A program made the position numbers and the translations under genes. The notes beneath the pieces are model-generated. The model searched no databases. It saw nothing but the letters and a program-made list of their open reading frames with translations, and had not been told where the DNA came from. From Patulibacter sp. SYSU D01012 (GTDB lineage: Bacteria > Actinomycetota > Thermoleophilia > Solirubrobacterales > Solirubrobacteraceae), in the NCBI RefSeq assembly GCF_017916475.1, contig NZ_JAFMTB010000001.1:1054001-1118000 (forward strand): a DNA stretch of 64,000 nt. The letters are read 5' to 3'. Shown here in pieces: positions 15,974 through 24,256 of this stretch (its first letter is position 1; the number at the start of each line of letters is the position of its first letter).

Positions 15974-16786
15974 TCAGGCCTTGGGCTCGGGGTCGACGTA
16001 CTCGCCCGGCTGCTTCGTGATGGCGGCCTGCGTCGCCGCCGCCTGGTTCTTCGAGCCCAGGAGGGCCTCCTGCAGCTCGGTCTCCAGCACCAGGCTCTCG
16101 CGGTCGCCGAGGAACCACGCCTCGTCGAGCAGGCGCTTGCCGGCGCGGATGGCGTCCGGGGAGCGTCCGGCGATCGCCGCCGCGGCCTCCTGCGCCGCCG
16201 CGAGCGGGTCGGCGGCGGTCCGGGTCACGAGGCCCAGGGCGACCGCCTCCTCGCCCGAGACGACGCGGCCGGTCCACGTCAGCTCCTTCGCCACGTCCTG
16301 GCGGACGAGCGGCGGCAGCGTCACGGACAGGCCCATGTCGGGCACCAGGCCCCACTTGATCTCCATGACGGAGAGCCGCGCGTCGGGGGCCGCGATGCGC
16401 ACGTCGGCGCCGAGGGCGATCTGCAGCCCGCCGCCGAAGCAGTTGCCGTGCACGGCGGCGATCACGGGCACCTTCACGCGGCGCCAGTCGACCGCGACGG
16501 CCTGCGCCAGGTTGGCGAGCTCGCCGTCGGGGCGGTGGCCCAGCTCCTGCAGGGCGACCGGGCTGTCGCCCGAGAAGAAGCTCTGCACGTCGAGGCCGGC
16601 GCAGAAGCTGGGGCCGTCGCCCGACAGCACGACGGCGCGCACGCCGGGCGTGCGCCGCACCTCGCGTGCCGCGTCGCGCAGCGCCAGGAACATCGCCCCG
16701 TCGAGGCCGTTGTGCTTGTCGCCGCGGACCATGCGCACGTGCGCCACGTGGTCCGCGGTCTCGATCGTCACCCGCTGGTCGGACAT
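15974..16786 (-). CDS. Crotonase / enoyl-CoA hydratase family protein
   Basis: A 270-residue crotonase from ATG 16786. The oxyanion-hole segments are SFCAGLDVQSF (about residues 60-70) and HGNCFGGGLQIALGADVRIA (about 114-133). The later VMEIKWGLVPDMG carries a Glu and an Asp in the region where dienoyl-CoA isomerases hold their catalytic acids, instead of the FGLPE-type segment of plain hydratases. It may therefore isomerise or hydrate acyl-CoA during fatty acid breakdown. GAAGAT six bases before the ATG fits a leaderless -10 box. It stands alone, with no other beta-oxidation gene nearby. Confidence 0.85.
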   Translation of the reverse strand: MSDQRVTIETADHVAHVRMVRGDKHNGLDGAMFLALRDAAREVRRTPGVRAVVLSGDGPSFCAGLDVQSFFSGDSPVALQELGHRPDGELANLAQAVAVDWRRVKVPVIAAVHGNCFGGGLQIALGADVRIAAPDARLSVMEIKWGLVPDMGLSVTLPPLVRQDVAKELTWTGRVVSGEEAVALGLVTRTAADPLAAAQEAAAAIAGRSPDAIRAGKRLLDEAWFLGDRESLVLETELQEALLGSKNQAAATQAAITKQPGEYVDPEPKA

Positions 16787-16899
16787 GGCGGCATCTTCGC
16801 GGACCCCGCCGTCCGGCGGGGGGACGCCGTCCGCGGGCGGCGCGCGGCGACGGGCCGCGGGCGCTTGTGCGGCCGGCGCGGGCGGGGGAGGATGCCGGG

Positions 16900-17916
16900 G
16901 TGCGCGCCTTCGCCTGCTCCGTCTGCCGCCGCCTGGTCCCGTTCGAGGCGACGCGGTGCCTGCACTGCGGCGCCGCGCTGGCGTTCGACCCCGAGCGGCG
17001 CGAGATCGTGGGCCGGCGGGACGCCGAGCGCCGGTGGCCGTGTGCGAACGCCATGCTGATCGGCTGCAACTGGCTCGCGCCGGCGGAGGGCGCGCTCTGC
17101 CGCGCCTGCGTCCTGACGGGCACCCGGCCGGCCGACGACGACGCGGAGGGGATCGAGCGCCTGGCGGGCGCGGAGCGCGCGAAGCGGCGGCTGCTGTTCG
17201 ACCTGCTCGAGCTCGGCGTGCCGGTGCCCCGGGAGCGCCGCGAGGGCGAGCTGTCCTTCGCGCTGCTCTCGAGCGCGGCCGCGCCGGTGACGACCGGGCA
17301 CGCCGACGGCCTGGTGACGATGGACCTGGCCGAGGAGGACGACGCGCACCGCGAGCGGCTGCGGCTGCAGCTCGACGAGCCGTACCGCACCGTCCTGGGG
17401 CACCTGCGGCACGAGGTGGGGCACCACCTGTGGACCGTGCTGGTGCTGCGGAGCGGCGACGACGCCGCGCTCGCCGAGGCGCGGGCGCTGTTCGGCGACG
17501 AGCGCGCGGACTACGGCGCCGCGCTCGACCGCCACTACGCCGAGGGACCGCCGGCCGACTGGGCGGACCGGCACGTCAGCGCCTACGCGACGATGCACCC
17601 CGCCGAGGACTGGGCCGAGACGACGGCGCACTACCTGCACGTGTGGGACGCCCTCCAGACCGCCGCGTCCTTCCGGGTGTCCGTGGCCGGGCCGGAGCAG
17701 GTCGCCGACCCGGCGGGCACCGCGGCCGGCCGGATCGCGCCGCCCGTCCCCGGCCGCTTCGCGGAGGCGCTCGAGCAGTGGCTGCCGCTCAGCTACGCGC
17801 TCAACGCGCTCAACCGCAGCCTGGGCCACGGCGACCTGTACCCGTTCGTGCTCGCGCCGGCGGTCCTGGACAAGCTGCGCTTCGTCGACCGGATGGTGGC
17901 CGGCGCGGCGGCATGA
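16900..17916 (+). CDS. Zinc-ribbon putative metallopeptidase (Peptidase_Mx-like)
   Basis: A 338-residue protein from GTG 16900, with GAGGAT six bases before it. It starts with a zinc ribbon (CSVCRRLVPFEATRCLHCG, residues about 5-23) and has a second cysteine set near CNWL and CRAC. The central HEVGHHLW motif (about residue 172) is the HExxH zinc site of a metallopeptidase, with a further acidic region DWAETTAHYLHVWD. This matches the family described as putative zinc-binding metallo-peptidases with an N-terminal zinc ribbon. Its substrate is unknown and it carries no signal peptide, so it is cytoplasmic. Confidence 0.8.
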   Translation: MRAFACSVCRRLVPFEATRCLHCGAALAFDPERREIVGRRDAERRWPCANAMLIGCNWLAPAEGALCRACVLTGTRPADDDAEGIERLAGAERAKRRLLFDLLELGVPVPRERREGELSFALLSSAAAPVTTGHADGLVTMDLAEEDDAHRERLRLQLDEPYRTVLGHLRHEVGHHLWTVLVLRSGDDAALAEARALFGDERADYGAALDRHYAEGPPADWADRHVSAYATMHPAEDWAETTAHYLHVWDALQTAASFRVSVAGPEQVADPAGTAAGRIAPPVPGRFAEALEQWLPLSYALNALNRSLGHGDLYPFVLAPAVLDKLRFVDRMVAGAAA

Positions 17917-18223
17917 CCGGCGTCGGGGCGCGGCGAGGGTGACCGCGGCGGCTTCGATGGTGGCGCGTCCACACTTGAGGCGTCCCAACATCTCCTGGAC
18001 AGCGCGGCCGTCGACCTGATTCAATGCCGGGCGTGCCGACTGTCGTTCGCGCGACGTCGACCCCATCGGTCCGGGACGGGGCAGGTGGTGGAGACACATG
18101 CGCACGGGAGTCCTCCCACGGCAGCAGGCACGCGCAACAGCAGGTGTGACGCCACGAGGACGCCATCCCGCGTTCGTGCGGTGCGCACTGGAAGGTTCAT
18201 CACGCCACAAGCGGAGGCACCTC
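17917..18223. other. 307-base gap before the sigma factor gene
   Basis: The sequence is less GC-extreme than its surroundings and has an open frame into the sigma gene, but no start with a ribosome binding site before 18224. I see no tRNA or convincing hairpin. A sigma-dependent promoter is expected here, yet no classical -35/-10 pair stands out. Confidence 0.4.
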
Positions 18224-19012
18224 ATGCTGGAAGACGCAACGCGCCGGGATCAGATCGATCTGCAGTTGCTGCGCAGGTATCACGTTCACCAGGACCTCGA
18301 GGCTCGCGAGGAGATGGTCCGTCGCGGACTGCCCCTCGTCCGCGCCCTGGCCCGGCAGTACGCCGGCCGCGGCGACGCCCTGGAGGATCTGGTGCAGGTC
18401 GGGACGATCGGGCTCATCAAGGCCATCGATCGCTTCGACCCGGAGGCGGGGTCGCGGTTCGCCGCGTTCGCGTCGCCGAACATCACGGGGGAGATCAAGC
18501 GGCACTTCCGCGACCACTGCTGGGCGATCCACGTCCCGCGGTCGGTGCAGGAGCTGGACGCGAAGATCTCCCGGGAGAGCGACCGCATGTCCGCCAAGAC
18601 GGGTCGCGCCCCCACGGCCGCCGAGCTCGCCGAGCGCCTGAGCGTGCCGGCCAGCCAGGTCGCGGACGCCCTCGTCGGCGGCCGCGGGTACCGGACCCTC
18701 TCGCTCGATCACCCCGTGGGGGAGACCGGCGAGGCGCTGGACCGGTTCGGCCGCGAGGAGCCGGGCTACGGCCTCGTCGAGCGCAAGAGCCTCGTGGAGG
18801 ACGCCTGCCGCGTCCTGGACGAGCGCGAGCGCGAGGTCGTCGAGCTGCGGTTCGTCGAGGGCATGCTGCAGCGCGAGATCGCCGAGCGCATCGGCGTGTC
18901 GCAGATGCAGGTGTCGCGCATCCTCGCCCGCGCGCTCGACCGGATGCGGACCTACCTCGAGATGCGCGGCGCGCCGGGTGACGGCGCGCTCCTCGAGGCC
19001 GAGGCCGCCTGA
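18224..19012 (+). CDS. RNA polymerase sigma factor, SigB/SigF/SigG-like
   Basis: A 262-residue sigma factor from ATG 18224, with GGAGG at 18212-18216. Region 2 covers about residues 25-95 and includes GDALEDLVQVGTIGLIKAIDRFDPE and FAAFASPNITGEIKRHFRDH, the pattern of the SigB/SigF group. Region 3 follows (RAPTAAELAERLSV), and region 4 ends the protein (ERIGVSQMQVSRILARALDRMR). Relatives direct stress or developmental genes and are held by anti-sigma/anti-anti-sigma pairs, but no such partner is adjacent. An upstream in-frame ATG at 18098 gives a non-homologous leader and is rejected. Confidence 0.92.
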   Translation: MLEDATRRDQIDLQLLRRYHVHQDLEAREEMVRRGLPLVRALARQYAGRGDALEDLVQVGTIGLIKAIDRFDPEAGSRFAAFASPNITGEIKRHFRDHCWAIHVPRSVQELDAKISRESDRMSAKTGRAPTAAELAERLSVPASQVADALVGGRGYRTLSLDHPVGETGEALDRFGREEPGYGLVERKSLVEDACRVLDEREREVVELRFVEGMLQREIAERIGVSQMQVSRILARALDRMRTYLEMRGAPGDGALLEAEAA

Positions 19013-19044
19013 GCCACCGACATCCCGACGGGCCGCCGCCGCGC

Positions 19045-19086
19045 GGCACCCGGGACGGCCGGATCCCTCCGACCGTCCCGGGTGCC
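19045..19086 (+). terminator. Hairpin after the sigma factor gene
   Basis: GGCACCCGGGACGG (19045-19058) pairs perfectly with CCGTCCCGGGTGCC (19073-19086) across a 14-base loop, 33 bases after the sigma stop. There is no T-run. Confidence 0.65.
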
Positions 19087-19249
19087 TCCCGGCGGCGTTC
19101 GTCGTTCCGCGGGCGATCGCGGGTGACGCGTCGCCGCGCCGGGGCCGGTCCCTGCCGCTGGGCCGCCGCTTGCGCGCTGCAGGCCGCGTTTCACCAGTCG
19201 TGCGGCTGACGCGTCGCTCCGGCGGCGGGGCTACGGTTGCTGGCGCCCG

Positions 19250-21058
19250 ATGCCCGAGCCCCGTCGCCCCCGGCCCTCCCGCGGCCCCGCCCCTCGCCGT
19301 CCGTCGGTCCCGTCGGCGTCCGCCGGCGGACGCCGCCCCGCCGGGACGGCCCGCTCCGCCGGTCGGCCGCCGCGTCGCCTGCCGCTGGCCGCGCCGGTGC
19401 TGGCGCTCGTCGTCGTCCTGACGGTCGTGCTCGCCGTGCTCGTCGCGTCCTTCGCGGTGGGGGCGACCCACGACGGCAAGGCCCTGCCGGGCACCCGGGT
19501 CGCCGGCGTCGACGTGGGGGGCGCCACCGCCGCGCAGATCGCCCGCCGTCTGCGCCCGGACGCGACCGCGCAGCGCACGCTGCGGCTGCGCGCCGCGGGC
19601 CGCACGATCCCGGTGAAGGCGTCGGCGACCGGCTACGCGGTCGACCTGGGCGCGACGGCGCGCGAGGCCGTGGCCGCCGGTCGGGACGGCGTCGTCGGCA
19701 AGCTCGTCGGCCCGCTCGTCGGGCTGGTGGCCCACCGCGACGTCGCCCTCGACGCGACCTTCGACGAGCGCCGCATGGCGCGGACGCTGGCGAAGGTCGA
19801 CGAGGCCGTCGGCGAGGCCGCGGACGCCGGCGCCCTGCGCGTCGACCCCGACAGCCTCGAGGTGACGACGACCACCTCGCGGCCGGGCCGGACCGTCGAC
19901 CGTCCCGAGCTGGAGCGCCGCCTGCGCGCTCGGCTGCGGACGCTCGGCAGCGCGTCCGTCGACGTGCCGCTGAAGACGGTCCCCGCCGTCTCGCAGGGGC
20001 GCCTGGAGTCGATCGCCGCCGAGGCGGAGGACTACCTGCGCACGCCGCTGCGGCTGACCGCGGCGGGCAGCACGCTCGAGCTGACGGCCGGGGAGACCGC
20101 CCGGCTCCTCGCCCTCGAGAGCCTGCAGGACGGCCGGCGCGCCCGGCTCGGCGCCGACGGCGACGGCCTGAGCGCCGTGCTGGACCGCGCGCAGCGCCGC
20201 TGGTCCCGCGCCGCCCGCGACGCCCGCGTCTCCGCGCCCGCGACGGCCGGCAGCCTGACGGACAAGGGGAGCGTCTCGTGGTCGCCCAAGCGCGCGGGCG
20301 TCCGCGTGACGCCGGCCCGCAGCGGCCGCGCCGTCGACCGCGACGCGCTCGCCGGCCGCATCCGCGCCGCGGTCCGGGACGGCCGCCACGCCGTCAAGGT
20401 GCCGCGCAAGACGACGGCGCCGGAGGTGTCGACCGCCGAGGCGCGGAAGGCGCGGTACCTCATCGGCACCTTCACCACCCCGTACGTGGCGGGCCAGCCG
20501 CGCGTGACGAACATCCGCCGGATGGCGCGGACGGTCGACGGCACCGTCATCGCCCCGGGGGCGCAGTTCTCGCTCAACGGCATCACGGGCCAGCGGACGA
20601 AGGCCAAGGGCTACGTCGAGGCGCCGTTCATCGCGAACAACAAGATCGAGCCGTCCGTCGGCGGCGGCGTCTCGCAGTTCTCGACCACGATGTACAACGC
20701 GGCGTACTTCGCCGGGCTGCAGCTCGACGCGCACCGCGCCCACAGCCTGTACATCGACCGCTATCCGCCGGGCCGCGAGTCGACGCTGAACTTCCCCGAC
20801 ATCGACCTGCAGTGGACGAACGACACCGACACGCCGGTGTACGTGCGGACGAGCTACGACGACGCCGGCGTGACCGTCAGCCTGTACGGCAACAACGGCG
20901 GGCGACGCGTGAGCGCGAAGGCGGGGTCGCGCGAGCCCGTCGAGGGCGGCGACTTCCAGATCACCGTCACCCGGACCGTCCGCTACGCCGACGGCCGCGT
21001 GGCGCGGCAGCCCGTCACGACCCGCTACGAGAACGAGCAGGAGGGCGGCGGAGAGTAG
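19250..21058 (+). CDS. VanW family cell-wall protein
   Basis: A 602-residue protein from ATG 19250, with a TACGGT box 12 bases before it. A proline/arginine-rich cytoplasmic N-terminus precedes one membrane helix (about residues 48-72). Residues 80-400 hold at least one peptidoglycan-binding-4-like repeat (GTRVAGVDVGGATAAQIARRL and a related later part). The C-terminal VanW domain (about 405-570) contains FTTPYVAGQPRVTNIRRMA, PGAQFSLNGITG, GGGVSQFSTTMYNAAYFAGL and YPPGRESTLNF. Such proteins are anchored outside the cell and thought to act on the wall. There is no clear operon partner. Confidence 0.9.
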   Translation: MPEPRRPRPSRGPAPRRPSVPSASAGGRRPAGTARSAGRPPRRLPLAAPVLALVVVLTVVLAVLVASFAVGATHDGKALPGTRVAGVDVGGATAAQIARRLRPDATAQRTLRLRAAGRTIPVKASATGYAVDLGATAREAVAAGRDGVVGKLVGPLVGLVAHRDVALDATFDERRMARTLAKVDEAVGEAADAGALRVDPDSLEVTTTTSRPGRTVDRPELERRLRARLRTLGSASVDVPLKTVPAVSQGRLESIAAEAEDYLRTPLRLTAAGSTLELTAGETARLLALESLQDGRRARLGADGDGLSAVLDRAQRRWSRAARDARVSAPATAGSLTDKGSVSWSPKRAGVRVTPARSGRAVDRDALAGRIRAAVRDGRHAVKVPRKTTAPEVSTAEARKARYLIGTFTTPYVAGQPRVTNIRRMARTVDGTVIAPGAQFSLNGITGQRTKAKGYVEAPFIANNKIEPSVGGGVSQFSTTMYNAAYFAGLQLDAHRAHSLYIDRYPPGRESTLNFPDIDLQWTNDTDTPVYVRTSYDDAGVTVSLYGNNGGRRVSAKAGSREPVEGGDFQITVTRTVRYADGRVARQPVTTRYENEQEGGGE

Positions 21059-21149
21059 CCGCGCCGGCCCGGACGGCGCGCCTCGGCGTCTCCCCCCCGG
21101 ACGGGGCGTCCTGGTCGTGGGGCGGCCCGGCGGCGGGTAGGCGGACGGG

Positions 21150-22256
21150 ATGACCGGATCGACGGACGTCCCTCCGACGGCCGCGACGCTGAGGGCCCGG
21201 CTGGCCGACGTCGCCGGCCCGCCGCGCCGGCGGGCTGCGCTGCAGGCGCTGAAGGCGGCCGCGGCGGCGGGCGTGGCCTGGCACCTCGGCGGCCTCCTGC
21301 CCGCGCCCCTGACCGCGTACGCGTACTACGCCGCCCTCGGCGCGATGCTCGTCGTGCACCCGTCGCTCGTCGACTCGTTCCGGGCGACCGTCCAGATCGT
21401 CGGCGCGATCCTGCTCGGGGCGGTGCTCGCGGCCGGGGTGCAGCTCGTCGGCGGCACGACCGCCGTGACCGTCGCCGTCGTCGTCGCGGCGGGCTCGGCG
21501 CTCAGCCTGCTGCCCGTCTTCGGCGCCCAGCGCTCGTGGGTGCCGTTCGCCGCGCTGTTCGTCCTGACGGTCGGCGGCGAGCACCCCACGGACTACGTCG
21601 TCGGGTACGCCGGCCAGGTGCTGCTCGGCGCCGGCGTCGGCGTGCTCGTCAACCTGACCGTGCTGCCGCCCACCGAGCTCTCCGACCTGCGGGACGCGAC
21701 GGAGCGGCTGCGGCGGCGCCTGGCCGAGCGGCTCGAGCGGCTGGCGGCCCGCCTGGGCGACGACGGCGGCGAACCCCCGGCGCCCGAGGTCGCGATCGAC
21801 GAGCTGGAGCCAGCGCTCGAGCGGCTGCGCGCGAGCGCGGCGCTCGTCCGGCGCGCCCGGCGGGGCAACCCCCGGGCGCGCCGCTGGGCGACGGCGCGCC
21901 GCCACGCGCTCGCCCGCGCCGCCGCGCTCGAGCGGGTCGCGCTCATGGTCGGCGACCTGACGCGCGACCTCGTCGACGCGGGCGCCGCGGGGGACGGGCT
22001 CGACCCCGCCGTCCGTGCGGCGGCCGCACGAACCCTCGGGGCGCTCGGCGAGGTGCTCGCTGCGCGCGCGACGGCGCGCGCGGCGGACGGCGAGGACGAC
22101 CCGTGGCGCCGGGCCGAGGACGCCGCGGACGCGCTGCAGGAGGCCGTCCGCGCGGCCCGCTTCCGCGACCTGGAGGGCCAGGTGCTCGCCGGCAGCGTCG
22201 CCGTCGCCACGCGCCGATGCCTGCGGGCGTTCGACGACGTGCCGGCCGCGGCGTAG
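21150..22256 (+). CDS. FUSC-like / aromatic acid exporter family membrane protein
   Basis: A 368-residue protein from ATG 21150. The first half holds about six short hydrophobic helices, including AYYAALGAMLVVHPSLVDSF and GAILLGAVLAAGVQLVGG, in the FUSC/ArAE arrangement. The second half (residues about 175-368) is a long, charged, helical cytoplasmic domain rich in Arg, Glu and Ala. Family members export aromatic acids or similar small molecules. The protein carries one membrane unit, where many FUSC exporters have two, so it probably dimerises. It may be transcribed with the VanW gene 91 bases upstream. Confidence 0.8.
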   Translation: MTGSTDVPPTAATLRARLADVAGPPRRRAALQALKAAAAAGVAWHLGGLLPAPLTAYAYYAALGAMLVVHPSLVDSFRATVQIVGAILLGAVLAAGVQLVGGTTAVTVAVVVAAGSALSLLPVFGAQRSWVPFAALFVLTVGGEHPTDYVVGYAGQVLLGAGVGVLVNLTVLPPTELSDLRDATERLRRRLAERLERLAARLGDDGGEPPAPEVAIDELEPALERLRASAALVRRARRGNPRARRWATARRHALARAAALERVALMVGDLTRDLVDAGAAGDGLDPAVRAAAARTLGALGEVLAARATARAADGEDDPWRRAEDAADALQEAVRAARFRDLEGQVLAGSVAVATRRCLRAFDDVPAAA

Positions 22257-22557
22257 GGCGGGGGCGTCGGGCGAGGGGCCGCGTCGGGCGCGGTGGCGGC
22301 GCGTGCGGGGTCGGCCGTTGCGATGAGCGGGCGCGGCGGCGGCGCGCGCGGGGCCGGGGCGGCTGGGGCGACGAGCGGGCCGCAGCGGCGGACGACGGGC
22401 GTGGTCGGGCGGGGCGACGAGGGGGCGCGGTGGCGGTGCGCGGGGCCGGGACGGTTGGGGCGACGAGCGGGCCGTAGCGGCGGGCGAGGGGCGCGGTCGG
22501 GCGGGGCGACGAGGGCGCGCGGTGGCGGCGCGCCCGGGGCCGGGGTAGCGTGCGGGC
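22257..22557. repeat. Tandem 92-94-bp repeat, about 2.5 units, before the cupin gene
   Basis: A unit starting GGGCCGGGGCGGCTGGGGCG at 22351 recurs at 22443 with only scattered substitutions, and its first bases recur at 22537. A more degraded unit precedes 22351. The sequence is G-rich on the plus strand. No coding role is apparent. Confidence 0.7.
22546..22551 (+). promoter_or_regulatory. -10 box TAGCGT for the cupin gene
   Basis: TAGCGT lies six bases before ATG 22558, the leaderless spacing seen at many genes in this window. Confidence 0.55.
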
Positions 22558-22986
22558 ATGGACGACGACGTGACGCGGGCCCGCCTGGAGACCGAGGCGC
22601 CGGAGCGGTTCGTGCGGCTGCGCCGCGCTCTCGGGGTGACGAGCTTCGGGATCAACCAGATGGTCCTCGAGCCGGGCCAGCGGATGCGGATCCACCTGCA
22701 CGAGCGGCAGGAGGAGGTGTACCTGGTGCTCGACGGGCGGCTGTCGCTGGTCGTCGAGGGCGACGAGCTGGAGGTCGGGCCCGGGGAGCTCGTGCGCGTG
22801 CCGCCGTCGGTGCGCCGCCAGCTCGTGAACCGCGGCCCGGAGCGCGTCTCGCTCCTCGCCCTCGGCGGCGACGGCGAGCACGAGCCGCGCGACGCCCGGG
22901 CCTTCACGTCCTGGGACGGCGAGCCCCAGGACGTGGCCGACGTCCCGCTGCCGGACGACCTGCCGGCCGACGAGCGGCGCGGGTAG
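22558..22986 (+). CDS. Cupin domain protein
   Basis: A 142-residue single cupin barrel. The first metal motif is clear: RMRIHLHERQEEVYLVLDG, with His46, His48 and a Glu at 52 or 53. The second motif, VPPSVRRQLVNRG, lacks the usual histidine and has a Gln/Asn pair, as in many DUF-type cupins with altered or no metal. The acidic tail (DVADVPLPDDLPADE) is short. Its substrate is unknown. It is the only gene between two repeat blocks. Confidence 0.85.
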   Translation: MDDDVTRARLETEAPERFVRLRRALGVTSFGINQMVLEPGQRMRIHLHERQEEVYLVLDGRLSLVVEGDELEVGPGELVRVPPSVRRQLVNRGPERVSLLALGGDGEHEPRDARAFTSWDGEPQDVADVPLPDDLPADERRG

Positions 22987-22999
22987 GGCGTCGCCGCCG

Positions 23000-23450
23000 C
23001 GTTCCGGCTCGGGGTCGCTATCCGGACCTCAGCCGGAACGGGCCGCTGCGCCCCGCCGCGTTCCGGCCCAGGGCCGCCATCCGGACCTCAGCCGGAACGG
23101 GCCGCCCGGCCCCGCCGCGTTCCGGCTCAGGACCGCCAACCGGAGCTCAGGCGGAACGGGCCGCCGCGCCTCGCCGCGTTCCGGCTCAGGGTCGCTATCC
23201 GGACCTCAGCCGGAACGGATCGCCGCGCTCCGCCGCGTTCCGGCTCAGGGCCGCCATCCGGCCTCAGACAGAACGGATCGCCCCGGCCGCCCGTGTTCCG
23301 GCTCAGGGCCGCTATCCGGACCTCAGCCGGAACGGGCCGACCCGCCCGCCGTGTTCCGGCTCAGGGCCGCTATCCGGACCTCAGCCGGAACGTGCCGACC
23401 CGCCCGCCGTGTTCCGGCTCAGGGCCGCCATCCGGACCTCAGCCGGAACG
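23000..23450. repeat. Array of eight hairpin repeats with a 58-59-bp period
   Basis: Eight units begin at 23001, 23060, 23119, 23178, 23237, 23295, 23353 and 23411. Each has GTTCCGGCT on the left and AGCCGGAAC on the right, which pair, with an inner AGG/CCT match, around a loop near GCCGCTATCCGGA. Units 3 and 5 have decayed right arms. A remnant of a ninth left arm is near 23499. The linkers are 18-19 bases and GC-rich. The stretch from 22987 to 23585 contains no gene. Confidence 0.9.
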
Positions 23451-23585
23451 GGCCGCCCCGCCGCGCCCCACCCGCCCCGCCCGCGCGACCCGCCCCGCCG
23501 CGTTCCCGCTCAGGCCCGCCCGCCCACACCCCGTCCCGCCACCGGGCGTTTCCGCCGTCCGCGGCCCGGGCACGGGACGACCGTC

Positions 23586-23798
23586 GTGACCATCGGAACC
23601 AGCCTCTTCCTCATCGCCGTCGGCGCGATCCTCAAGTTCGCGGTCACCGCGAGCGTCGCCGGCGTCGATCTGCAGACCGTCGGCGTCATCCTCATGGTCG
23701 TCGGGGTGATCGGCCTCGTGATCGGCCTGCTCCTGATGATGAACGCGTCGCGGCGCACCCCGCCGCCCCCGGGCGGCGCGCCGCCCGCCGGCTACTGA
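23586..23798 (+). CDS. DUF6458 family small membrane protein
   Basis: A 70-residue protein from GTG 23586. It has two hydrophobic helices: TIGTSLFLIAVGAILKFAV and VDLQTVGVILMVVGVIGLVIG, separated by TASVAGVDL, then a short polar tail ending in a proline/glycine-rich segment. This matches the small actinobacterial DUF6458 family, whose members share the opening IGxSxFLIAVGAIL. Its function is unknown. The promoter is not obvious, since the hairpin array lies directly upstream. Confidence 0.8.
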   Translation: MTIGTSLFLIAVGAILKFAVTASVAGVDLQTVGVILMVVGVIGLVIGLLLMMNASRRTPPPPGGAPPAGY

Positions 23799-23875
23799 GT
23801 CCGGCGCCCCCGCGCTTGAGCGCGCGACGACGCTTCGGCGTCAGGGCGACGGGCAGGCGCGAGGCGGCCACGCGC

Positions 23876-24133
23876 TCACGGTCTGCCCAGGCGTATCGGA
23901 CCGCGGGCCGTGGCCGGCTCGACGCGTGCGCCACCCTGGCGGACCTCGAGACGCCCGGCGTCGTGCTCGGCGGCCGCCACGCGGCGCACGTCGTCCATCA
24001 GGGCACGCCAGTCCCCGTCGGGCCGCAGCGCGCGAGCGGCGTCGGACGGGCAGATCGTCGCGCCGGGACGTCGGGCGCCGAGCAGCGCGTCGATCGTCGC
24101 GCGGATGCGGTCGTCGTCCGGAACCGAGGGCAC
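23876..24133 (-). CDS. DUF3253 family protein
   Basis: An 85-residue cytoplasmic protein from GTG 24133. The body DDRIRATIDALLGAR, then GATICPSDAARALRPDGDWRAL (shown in part), then RRVAAAEHDAGRLEV and ATARGPIRL match the DUF3253 family, a small winged-helix-like domain of unknown role found alone in many bacteria. TACGCT lies six bases upstream, consistent with a leaderless transcript. It is divergent from the lipoprotein gene. Confidence 0.8.
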   Translation of the reverse strand: MPSVPDDDRIRATIDALLGARRPGATICPSDAARALRPDGDWRALMDDVRRVAAAEHDAGRLEVRQGGARVEPATARGPIRLGRP

Positions 24134-24139
24134 GTGCCG

Positions 24140-24145
24140 AGCGTA
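24140..24145 (-). promoter_or_regulatory. -10 box TACGCT for the DUF3253 gene
   Basis: TACGCT on the minus strand lies six bases before GTG 24133 and sets the start choice. Confidence 0.55.
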
Positions 24146-24243
24146 GCGCCGCCCTGCCGACGGTCCGACGCGCGGCACGGAGCCGTCGCAGATCCGGCAC
24201 AGGTTCGGCACAGTTCGCCGCCCACGCGGCACGAGGGCGTCCG

Positions 24244-24249
24244 TAGCGT
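24244..24249 (+). promoter_or_regulatory. -10 box TAGCGT for the lipoprotein/OmpA operon
   Basis: TAGCGT lies seven bases before ATG 24257. A direct repeat GGCACAG...GGCACAG (about 24196-24213) lies farther upstream and may bind a regulator. Confidence 0.5.
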
Positions 24250-24256
24250 CGCCGGC

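Noticed and set aside
17917-18223. Longer N-terminus of the SigB/SigF-like factor from ATG 18098
   Set aside because: The added residues match nothing, and ATG 18224 has a good ribosome binding site and begins just ahead of region 2.
23000-23450. CRISPR array
   Set aside because: The repeated part is longer than the gaps, each unit is itself an inverted repeat, the gaps are similar GC-rich linkers and not unique spacers, and no cas gene is near.
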